The notes under the pieces: model-generated
Told to the model about the DNA's origin: nothing
Database searches by the model: none
The model's input: the letters and a program-made list of their open reading frames with translations, nothing else
Part shown: positions 61,201-64,000 of the stretch, piece after piece
How the letters are laid out: each line of letters begins with the position of its first letter
Position numbering within the stretch: the first letter of the stretch is position 1
Translations under genes and position numbers: made by a program
From: Branchipolynoe longqiensis
Taxonomy: Eukaryota > Annelida > Polychaeta > Phyllodocida > Polynoidae
NCBI GenBank assembly: GCA_030323885.1
Contig: CM059189.1
Location: 47,313,015 to 47,377,014, forward strand
Direction of reading: 5' to 3'
Length of the DNA: 64,000 nt

Positions 61201-64000
61201 TTGTTCAGGAAATACATATATGCCAAGAAAATCTAAAAAAACTAACATAGGCTACTAACCGTACCAACCAACTATCTATCAACTACTGAAATGCAGGCAA
61301 TCAAACACCATATCAGCAGCTACTGTGTGATAAGATAACACCAACACTACAGCTGGCCAGCATTGAAAACAAGCCTGAATACCCGGGCTTATATGCTATG
61401 GACAGTATAAATACAGCCTCAATAAAAAATAATTAAAAAATTGAAAAATATTGTAAATGTGTTACTGAAAGTCATTCAAGAATACGGAAAATAGGTTTGA
61501 CAATACGGAAAGCTGCGAGATTGGGTGCACAGGTCTGGTATGCATTTGTCTCAGCCGGGGATCGATCCGCTCAATCTGCTACAAAGAAGCCGGCCCTTTA
61601 ACCGATCGGCGCATCCCCATCCGGTGGTAGTACAATAGGTGAGGGCACATTGGCAGAGCTCCCAATGGGAAATTCTACTTGGGGAGTCACTGACTTATGG
61701 ATAAGTTTTTGGGAGATACACATTTTTATGGGTCACTGATATTTGGCGGGGGTGGGGAGCGGGGGTTCCGACACATTCATGTACATTGTTATCTATTTCG
61801 TGTTTTTTTAATGACCAAGACTCAAGATATTTTTCACCCTTCATAAAAAAGTGGTTTCACGCGAATCTAAACAGAGTTGCCGAATCATTGATAGCTGTGC
61901 ATAGGACTAGTTGATTATCCGAAAAGGTATAAAATAATAAAAGAATACCAAGCAACATCGCCCGTCCCTACGATTCCATTGAAAATGCTGCTTCACACTT
62001 TTTTATGAACGTGTTACTCAATCAAACAATGTTAAGATAAGTGCCTGCAAAGCATTTGAAACTACCTGATCAACTGCTTTCTGTTAAATGCAAATCCTAA
62101 TAAATGGAAGAGAATATGCTCTCCGATATTTATTTATATTAAGTTACCTTTTTATTAGATCATATAAACTTTGAAATAAAAAGCACTAAAAAAAAGAAGA
62201 AATTACATATCCACTACTGATTGGTAGGCTATAGTTTGTTTGTTGTTTTACGTCCTAGCAACATCTAAGGTCATATCAGGACAGGTACCGACTTGTGACA
62301 GTGCGCACTTATGGCGACTTTATAGTGCTGTCCCACTGGGAGACCAAGCCACCAGCACATGACCTGATATCCCACTCAGTCACATTATCCTGACACTGAG
62401 CCAACCAGTCCTTGCCCTATCCTAATAATGCCGAGCGCCTGGCTAGGAAGCGACAAATATACATTTTTATGTCATTGGATTGACTCAGCCAGGGTTCGAA
62501 CCCACAAACCCATGGGTTCAGATCCCCCGATCTCCCAAAACAGGAGACAGACGCTCAACTCATTCGGCCATCCTGTCTGGTGGGTAGGCTATAACCCTGC
62601 ATCGTATCCCCAGGTGGTTGCAGATCAAAGTGCTAACAAGGCTCAACGTTGCTTAACTTCGGTGATCAGATAAGAACCAGTTTCCAATGTGATATGGACA
62701 GTAGTGAAATCTTTATATTCTTTATTCACCGACAGTAGAGACAAAATATATTCAGAAAGCAACAAGAAGTACCCAAAGGAATGCTGCGCCTATAAGAACC
62801 CATAGCAGCGCACTACTGCATCTAGCTATGTCAGAAGTGTCATATCTATGGCAGCACACGTCTTGAATGAACAACCAAGCACAACCAGAAACAAAATCCA
62901 TTGAAGCATATAAAAAAAACATACATAAAACAAAACAACCTACCCCAGGAATCCATGACACCATAGCCATTAGAAGGGTTTGGTGTATCGAAATGTTACC
63001 CATCAAAAATGGTAATTGTGGACGAGGAAGTCCCTAGGTAGCTCTGAGATAAATACACGCGCAAATTACTAACAAACCATTCAAGACAATAAACCACAAA
63101 CTAATGACTAACGCTGTTCAGCATGAAAACAAGTTCAATCATGAACTTATGTTACGGATAGGGTAAATAAACCATAAAAAAAGGCTCTGATATCTTTAAA
63201 TTTTAACTTAAGAAAAAGCGAAAGCGCAACAAAAGCCGGCTTACATTCTGTCTGCGGGTGCTGTTCTCGACGGAGAGATAGCGCAGAGACAGCTTGGTGA
63301 GAGTTGTGGACAGCGCGGCCGCCACAAAGAAGTTGCCCTCCATCAGGAACTGGCGCAGTGGGGGCCGCACCTCCTCCTTCTTTGACGGCTGGGCTGAACT
63401 GAAGGCGCTCTGTAACACGTAGACACCAACATTGTCTGTCCACTCACCGCTTTGTTTCAGTTAAGTTGCATACAGGGGGCATACACCTTTGTCAGGATCA
63501 AATTCTTTTCGAGGCCATTAAGTATACATTTTTCAAGAACATACATTTTAGCTTTCATCTTAATATGCAGCTTAAGTTCATATATATATGTCATATAATC
63601 AGTAACTTAATAACTAAACAACTCAACCATCAACACAGTTATTAATATAATATATATCATACAGCAAGCTGACAACCGAGCAGATGCTCTTATATAACAA
63701 ACATTATATATATTCTGATATGCTATTATGTAACATGTGCACTTTGTTCCTATGCCTCATGCTCATCTTCGTTTAATTAGTTATGGTACACATGCTGAAA
63801 ATAACTCCGTGTCGGCAGAGGGGAAAGCTCCCTAATAAACTCACACCCTCCACATCCGGCTCACTCGTTGTGTGTCCTTGAAAGCAAGTGGGGAAAAAAA
63901 ATTCCTCCCTTTAAATAAATAAACAAAATTTGGGCGAGGGAGTGTACCTGAGTGGCATAGGTGCCGTCGGCAGTGACGAGCCGCTGGGTGGCACCACTGG
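41338..64000 (-). CDS. COPB1: COPB1 homologue, coatomer subunit beta (last 11 coding exons; 5' part outside window)
   Basis: Beta-COP is a core subunit of the COPI coat, which forms vesicles for Golgi-to-ER and intra-Golgi traffic. Minus-strand coding exons are 63948-64000 (partial), 63245-63409, 60956-61027, 58536-58691, 55292-55381, 52547-52778, 51349-51468, 49674-49819, 48691-48780, 42605-42760 and 41338-41403. Phases agree at every junction and give about 447 residues before a TAA stop, roughly the C-terminal half of the usual 950 or so. The product contains the end of the helical trunk and the beta appendage domain; hallmark blocks are [47 protein letters not shown] and [18 protein letters not shown]. 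No residue or exon seems missing. The largest intron here (42761-48690) holds the GC-rich YR retrotransposon in the same orientation. SEC63 follows on the same strand about 13 kb downstream. Confidence 0.96.
41700..41790. repeat. Foldback sequence
   Basis: GGTGGGTGGGCGGAGTG...TTTTCAAATGGG pairs with CCCATTTGAAATCACCCCAC plus CCACCC, leaving a short loop. A hairpin-forming MITE remnant about 85 bp long. Confidence 0.65.
41840..42185. mobile_element. CAGGGATGAAAG MITE, diverged, with 6-bp target duplication
   Basis: 346 bp from CAGGGATGAAAGTGGTCTCC to TTTTTCATCCCTG, flanked by ATTATG at 41834-41839 and 42186-42191. The middle includes a scrap of SINE-A tail (ATCTAAGGTCATATAAGAACGGG-like, about 42063-42086). 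Confidence 0.85.
42605..42760 (-). CDS. COPB1: COPB1 exon, appendage domain platform
   Basis: 52 codons starting [20 protein letters not shown] and ending [10 protein letters not shown]. Acceptor ATGGCAG, donor GTATGT, phase 0. The YR retrotransposon begins about 70 bases upstream of this exon's acceptor. Confidence 0.95.
43066..44040 (-). CDS. Tyrosine recombinase of the YR retrotransposon
   Basis: The frame overlaps the stop of the pol frame and reads [20 protein letters not shown] and [20 protein letters not shown] (N-terminal core-binding domain). The catalytic domain follows: [15 protein letters not shown] (first Arg), [14 protein letters not shown] (His-x-x-Arg), [16 protein letters not shown] (Trp in the His/Trp position and the Tyr nucleophile). 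All catalytic residues appear present and the frame is uninterrupted. The start is uncertain: the listed right edge is where the frame leaves pol, and a Met occurs only at 43785, inside the domain. Expression by frameshift or reinitiation is possible. Confidence 0.82.
   Translation of the reverse strand, partial: LSSWTLGYPPAEIQNVARLRLAALAPATWRNRRRQAEDFVSFAVARGADPLAPSAFDVAAFTASLFDRALAPASVKNAISGARSWVEGAGGLTSGFDARLAKDVCRGGERTSSHVPRQAPPLTPHQLTLAIAHLARAGPASVVPRAALLLGYFGMLRQSNLLAPSPEGWGGPHTLTRADARPAPGSLRLLIRSSKTISAPSGAVALFIPAMPGSPLCPVSALAQTPAALDAPALLMPSGRPLDPRSLTELLRGALKAQAFTLHSLRRGATQACQRAGVPLPDIMAQGTWTSEAEHAYVPRLAPSGAPRALSSVLVEGSSAHPLP
44022..47531 (-). CDS. YR retrotransposon gag-pol reading frame (RT frame shifted in the middle)
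   Basis: An open frame of 1169 codons. The N-terminus ([14 protein letters not shown] at an internal Met, or the Met 16 codons earlier) is basic and proline-rich. A Cys/His cluster follows at about residues 340-395 ([20 protein letters not shown]). The RT starts near residue 680 with [20 protein letters not shown] and [16 protein letters not shown] (catalytic Asp). At about 45055 the true reading moves one base on, into another frame that carries [16 protein letters not shown] and [10 protein letters not shown] (45190-44670). It then returns to this frame for RNase H ([53 protein letters not shown]). The long frame survives the wrong-phase middle because the GC-rich sequence lacks stops. Probably inactive, unless the shifts are sequencing errors. 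Confidence 0.85.
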   Translation of the reverse strand: MDTPSPRTAAPLPTVTMPGRGKGKSRKAAKISGMATPGPSSGFPGGSLPSTAPSSPAAPSGHASSEIALLIESINRLTCRVEAVETGIARGGPEEPAPAPRQEPAYSLAPAPAPRAHAAAVSRPPPPPQATRLGGAHPQYEQYSRVHASSTATAPLTYRQDPAEHTPTSAADAVRDILASAEAQHTVRRRGIPADYVFPCDLVERGPGRKAVKLGEATKDEYSLALLSMVNHPAFPAHSLQGLHHHHLTVMRDILIHPWPTVRRYSESIFSWIADGRLPQGWHDPVALNALRLDSLTTPIQQPSTAAPARSADLPRPRQQTRLQPEPRITYSRDLHGAPCSAWNRDPASCTQAGPGEAHGVGSARQRHTCAYCANVRKMLTAHSEDVCNSKRNRERHLGGFLVRRSPPAGPEAFNRPTTVNTSPADAHNPASPHAATPGLGPPALLGPTQPATHLAPRTSSVPEAKPTVRTGAAPASTASATREPSPAHKAPAASLHRLSTSTIDPDFHLTLGDTAFLTPPPRPRTRPAPPPPHPAPSHPARLRCPLTPHRTSSPHRHPAAAPAPTLDEPTVDVINPHLQDTLPAAPSCGPTPSQYRPTLLSSWPHTSGEAWARYPAFNHAYTTLREAGLPNFLAARIPLPSGLHIPAWRTHLRHYPDPAVLDFLEFGFPANYSASTLPRPSFSNHREPPENLSHVRDFVDTELALGALIGPFTVPPFSPWTQVSPMMTRPKADSGKRRVIVDLSYPPGASVNSGIPRREFLGEPHAYTLPSVADVGRRLIDQGHGAYVWTADISRAYRQLRADPLSCPLFGICLDGNTYIDLVPPLRLPHLGRGLRPRHRCSGLDHPARGLPRPRLRRRLHRVRGLLPEGLPGLRRLPRPHRSPRPRRSSRKVPSSRCPPHLARVRPRQRDDDHPGGPRQDPGPHRRLRRPHRPAHPRETTAAKSPRPPQSRERCVLPGRKFMARLLGALRSCYGTAAVTLADDALRDLRWFATYGRLSNGIHLLRAPEGRRWVIECDSCLTGGGAHSLTHYYARGYSSGFLARFPSIHELEAVNLVVALHSLLPEDIAGATVVVYTDNMASATALESGRARDPTLGTCARELWLLAASGSFQLHITHKPGADLLLADALSRAHLAGSWADTARSEVARLGLLPADASHDLFPFHPGL
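47720..47739. repeat. Poly-G run in the YR terminal region
   Basis: About 20 G in a row. The related termini at 57.43 kb and 6.67 kb carry a homopolymer at the same place, so the run is a family feature. Confidence 0.85.
47809..48128. repeat. MITE-like repeat with GGTTCCTGC ends
   Basis: Left GGTTCCTGCACC and right GCAGGAACC are inverted; inside are repeated TTTAAGACTTTTTAA motifs. It begins about 20 bases right of the YR element's terminal. Confidence 0.6.
48290..48690. repeat. Minisatellite, unit about 37 bp
   Basis: About ten units of ACTTGGTTGATTTTTGAAAA plus TCTAAAAAGCAATGGGT, the middle four nearly identical and the outer ones degenerate. It touches the donor side of the COPB1 exon at 48691, so the splice-site region abuts the array. 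Confidence 0.9.
48691..48780 (-). CDS. COPB1: COPB1 exon, appendage domain
   Basis: 30 codons reading [20 protein letters not shown] then [10 protein letters not shown]. Acceptor TTTACAG, donor GTGTGC, phase 0. Matches [28 protein letters not shown] of vertebrates apart from the linker. Confidence 0.94.
48893..49236. mobile_element. MITE with GGTGATCGTCCC-type ends carrying a SINE-A head (second copy)
   Basis: Left GCCAAATCAAAAAAAATTGC then TGATCGTCCC; right GGGGACGATCACCAATTTG then TTTTTATTTGGC. The middle has GACGTAGATGTAATATGCAA and a SINE-A head, as in 7432-7790, then TGAAAGTTGAATTGCTGCTA, also shared. Confidence 0.75.
49246..49405. repeat. 18-bp tandem repeat
   Basis: About eight units of CCTCTTTTATTAGAGCTC, alternating GCTC and GCCC, broken once by an A-rich insert at 49300-49312. 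No spacers, so not a CRISPR. Confidence 0.92.
49674..49819 (-). CDS. COPB1: COPB1 exon, appendage domain
   Basis: 146 nt reading [20 protein letters not shown] then [20 protein letters not shown] and AEFEWENK. Acceptor TGCCAG, donor GTCAGT, phase 1 in and phase 0 out. Nearly identical to vertebrates. Confidence 0.96.
49870..50022. mobile_element. Short, worn CAGGGATGAAAG MITE
   Basis: CAGGGATGATAGTGG to ATATCATTCCTG, 153 bp. AGAGA flanks both sides (49865-49869 and 50023-50027), one base short of the usual duplication. Confidence 0.7.
50030..50885. other. COPB1 intron without a recognised element
   Basis: Contains an inverted AAAAAAGTATAAA / TATACTTTTTTTTAAAGTAT set between 50225 and 50675 whose outer parts (CAGTGCTGCCACTCTGGATT and AGTGGCAGCACTGCC) are complementary. 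This suggests one more MITE of about 450 bp. No frame of note. Confidence 0.5.
50888..51210 (-). repeat. SINE-A copy
   Basis: Full length with tail TTTGTTTGTTTGTGTTTTAC and a worn head. It is between COPB1 exons at 49.7 and 51.4 kb, in sense orientation. Confidence 0.85.
51349..51468 (-). CDS. COPB1: COPB1 exon, appendage domain
   Basis: 120 nt, phase 1 on both sides, reading [20 protein letters not shown] and then [19 protein letters not shown]. Acceptor TTGCAG, donor GTATGT. Confidence 0.95.
51830..52150. repeat. Partial MITE of the GGTCATTCTCTGAAACT family, inverted
   Basis: Minus-strand sequence shares the TGTAAGGCG...CTTGTTTGAATGTG and AAGTAAAATAGC-type blocks of the family. Both ends are lost. 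Confidence 0.5.
52165..52265. repeat. (GAAA)n / (GGAA)n microsatellite
   Basis: About nine GAAA units pass into eight GGAA units and back to GAAA. All purine on the plus strand. Confidence 0.95.
52335..52515. mobile_element. Pogo/Tigger-like MITE, intact ends
   Basis: 181 bp from CAGTAAAACCTCTTTAACC to TAGAGAGGTTTTACTG, flanked by TA on each side. The inverted match extends to CATATACAGTAAAACCTCT. It ends about 30 bases from the COPB1 exon at 52547. Confidence 0.85.
52547..52778 (-). CDS. COPB1: COPB1 exon, start of appendage domain
   Basis: 77 codons plus one base. Begins [13 protein letters not shown] and contains [20 protein letters not shown] and [17 protein letters not shown]. Acceptor CTACAG, donor GTGCGT, phase 0 in and phase 1 out. 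Upstream in-frame sequence to 52907 is a minisatellite that happens to stay open, not coding. Confidence 0.95.
52796..54125. repeat. Degenerate minisatellite interrupted by two MITEs
   Basis: Units of about 30-36 bp (GCTTGGTTTAGCTTCTTATG plus TAATAAGGG) run from COPB1 exon 52778 to about 54125. They are broken by a CCAGGGTTC...GAACCCTGG element at 52884-53291 and an ACCGACTCACCCC...GGGTGGGGTCGGT element at 53508-53984. Confidence 0.75.
54130..54702 (-). repeat. Two SINE-A copies in tandem
   Basis: A degraded copy at 54130-54358 and a good copy at 54375-54700, same orientation. A short AGCAGGAAGCAG repeat and a poly-C run (54752-54767) follow. Confidence 0.8.
54881..55194 (-). repeat. SINE-A copy
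   Basis: Tail GGTTGGTTGTTTTACGTCCT to head GGCCACTGCGCCCG. It ends about 100 bases from the COPB1 exon at 55292. Confidence 0.85.
55292..55381 (-). CDS. COPB1: COPB1 exon, trunk-to-appendage linker
   Basis: 30 codons reading [20 protein letters not shown] then [10 protein letters not shown]. Acceptor CCCAG, donor GTAGGT, phase 0. Corresponds to the NVTVQPDDPISFMQL segment of vertebrates. Confidence 0.92.
56010..56322. repeat. Worn MITE of the TGCATAGTCCGATG family
   Basis: Shares TTAACTTTTGAGATATTTGA and TGTGGCGACAAATGTTTAAT with 10466-10780. Ends are degraded to TGCAGTCTAATC and TTTATGCAGC. Confidence 0.7.
56368..57000. repeat. SINE-A (minus) interrupted by SINE-B (plus, 56485-56790)
   Basis: SINE-A runs 56368-56484 and resumes at about 56793 with ATGACCTGGTATCCCACTCA. 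SINE-B is complete, starting TGGTGTTCTCTGTCGCGGAG and ending GGCAGTATAAATCTTCCAAG. A few bases of SINE-A were lost at the join. So SINE-B moved after this SINE-A copy was in place. Confidence 0.85.
57372..57890 (+). mobile_element. Internally deleted, non-autonomous YR retrotransposon derivative
   Basis: The left part (ATTGGTCGTAATGCTCGCAT, GATTCGTGGCGGGGGAGG, poly-C, CGGCCCTTATAACCGGCC) matches the start of the 47.8-kb element. The right part begins at 57611 with GGTGGAGGGCTCCTCGG, which in the full element lies at the very end of the recombinase frame, and ends with AATAAAGTGTGTTTTATTCC and CTCCTTCGTTTGG. Everything between, gag to YR, is missing. Plus strand, opposite to COPB1. Confidence 0.75.
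58536..58691 (-). CDS. COPB1: COPB1 exon, helical trunk
   Basis: 52 codons starting [20 protein letters not shown] and ending [10 protein letters not shown]. Acceptor CTTTCAG, donor GTGAGG, phase 0 on both sides. The PITDDDxDRISLCL block is diagnostic. Confidence 0.95.
58791..59128 (-). repeat. SINE-A copy
   Basis: Complete, from GTTGGATGGTTGTTAGCATT to CATCCGGTCC. It lies just upstream of the COPB1 exon at 58536-58691. Confidence 0.85.
59285..59760. repeat. MITE-related repeat of the TGCATAGTCCGATG family with insert
   Basis: Shares TTAGGAGATATTTGAAGTG and AGTATCTAAGTAGG blocks with the 10.5- and 56-kb copies. Bases 59550-59690 (ending in a (GATGAT)n run) are an insertion absent from the others. 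Confidence 0.6.
59776..60090 (+). repeat. SINE-B copy, complete
   Basis: Head GTTCTCTGTGGTGGAGTGG, B box AGTTCAATTCC, and tail CAGTATAAATCTTCAAGG. Confidence 0.88.
60163..60515 (-). repeat. SINE-A copy with a short tail duplication
   Basis: Full length; GCTTTGCTTTGGCTACAGTATG at the tail side repeats GCTTTGGCTACMG. After it, 60525-60610 holds TTTGTTTGTTTAACGACCTC and a poly-G run, a piece of another mollusc-type repeat. Confidence 0.8.
60628..60950. repeat. Tandem repeat of about 105 bp, three units
   Basis: Units start ATTTCAAACAAGWAAA and contain ATGTATGCCAAAAGAGCATA and CTGTGGAAAATAACTGCGTT. The array abuts the donor of the COPB1 exon at 60956. Confidence 0.92.
60956..61027 (-). CDS. COPB1: COPB1 exon, helical trunk (24 codons)
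   Basis: Short in-phase exon reading [20 protein letters not shown] then LPTK, equal to SFVAEAMLLMATILHLGKSS in vertebrates. Acceptor TTTTAG, donor GTAAGT. A tandem repeat of about 105 bp lies just downstream of the donor. Confidence 0.94.
61530..61630 (-). repeat. tRNA-like SINE head of a third family
   Basis: Minus strand: CCGGATGGGGATGCGCCGAT with TTAAAGGGCCGG (A box region) and GGATCGATCCCC (B box). No regular cloverleaf. A body may continue to about 61470. Confidence 0.55.
62234..62580 (-). repeat. SINE-A copy abutting a 5S-like sequence
   Basis: Complete copy with head ending CGGCCATCCTGTCTGG at 62580. Four bases further right the 5S-like sequence begins, in the same transcriptional orientation. 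Confidence 0.88.
62585..62704 (-). rRNA. 5S rRNA-like sequence (pseudogene or SINE head)
   Basis: Minus strand, 120 bp, the normal 5S length. It contains GATCACCGAAGTTAAGCAAC exactly as in animal 5S, preceded by CCATATCAC and followed by TTAGCACTTTGATCTG and CCTGGGGATAC where 5S has TTAGTACTTGGATGG and CCTGGGAATAC. Many changes in the stems make it a pseudogene; it may be the head of a 5S-derived SINE. Confidence 0.75.
62720..63240. other. COPB1 intron sequence without recognised features
   Basis: AT-rich. I see no exon, RNA or repeat here, nor in 63420-63940 apart from short AT runs. Confidence 0.5.
63245..63409 (-). CDS. COPB1: COPB1 exon, helical trunk
   Basis: 55 codons in phase 0, starting [20 protein letters not shown] and containing [20 protein letters not shown]. 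Acceptor TTACAG, donor GTAAGC. Matches the SAFSSSRPTKKEDRPPLRGFLLDG region of vertebrate beta-COP. Confidence 0.95.
63948..64000 (-). CDS. COPB1: COPB1 exon, partial at window edge
   Basis: Reads [17 protein letters not shown] before a GTACAC donor. [12 protein letters not shown] is identical to the vertebrate beta-COP sequence as I recall it. The exon is cut by base 64000. Confidence 0.92.

Noticed and set aside
62752..63006. 84-codon minus-strand hydrophobic frame
   Set aside because: No splice sites or homology; composition is typical of AT-rich intron sequence.

Overview
This window is animal nuclear DNA, probably from a mollusc. Two conserved genes are split into short exons by GT..AG introns, and almost everything else is repeats. 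A mollusc is suggested by a SINE core near 35.7 kb (the stretch ending in a pyrimidine-poor GATCCCTTGCTGCTAATCGG block) and by TTTGTTTGTTTAACGACC-type sequence near 60.5 kb, both of which I recall as common in gastropod and bivalve genomes. That placement is inference.

Both genes lie on the minus strand. SEC63, the J-domain protein of the ER translocon, starts at 28273 and runs left. Ten coding exons (1586-28273) join in frame and give about 355 residues: three membrane segments, the HPD J domain and the start of the Sec63 (Brl) domain. The 3' part lies beyond base 1. COPB1, the beta subunit of the COPI coat, fills 41338-64000. Its last eleven coding exons (about 447 residues plus the stop) are present and the 5' part lies beyond base 64000. 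All exon phases fit in both genes. No other cellular gene is supported.

Repeats by region. 0-13 kb: a 307-bp tandem duplication, SINEs, several MITE families and a minisatellite. 13-28 kb (mostly SEC63 intron 1): an inverted-repeat MITE, a long GGA purine tract, a 42-bp minisatellite, and a degraded DIRS-like retroelement (20.7-24.6 kb). 28.6-34.4 kb (intergenic): two decayed I-group LINEs with RNase H, one carrying the 5' inversion expected of twin priming, and a satellite arranged direct then inverted. 34-41 kb: SINEs, one nested in another with a target-site duplication, and nested MITEs. 42.8-47.8 kb (COPB1 intron): a strikingly GC-rich tyrosine-recombinase (YR) retrotransposon with gag, RT-RNase H and YR. 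Related terminal pieces occur at 6.65 and 57.4 kb, the latter apparently an internally deleted, non-autonomous derivative. 48-64 kb: more SINEs and MITEs between COPB1 exons, and a 5S rRNA-like sequence directly abutting a tRNA-headed SINE.

The most notable signals are a MITE family with CAGGGATGAAAG ends and perfect 6-bp target duplications in four copies, the autonomous/non-autonomous YR pair, a DNA-transposon-like element that carries a SINE head inside it, and the 5S plus tRNA composite.
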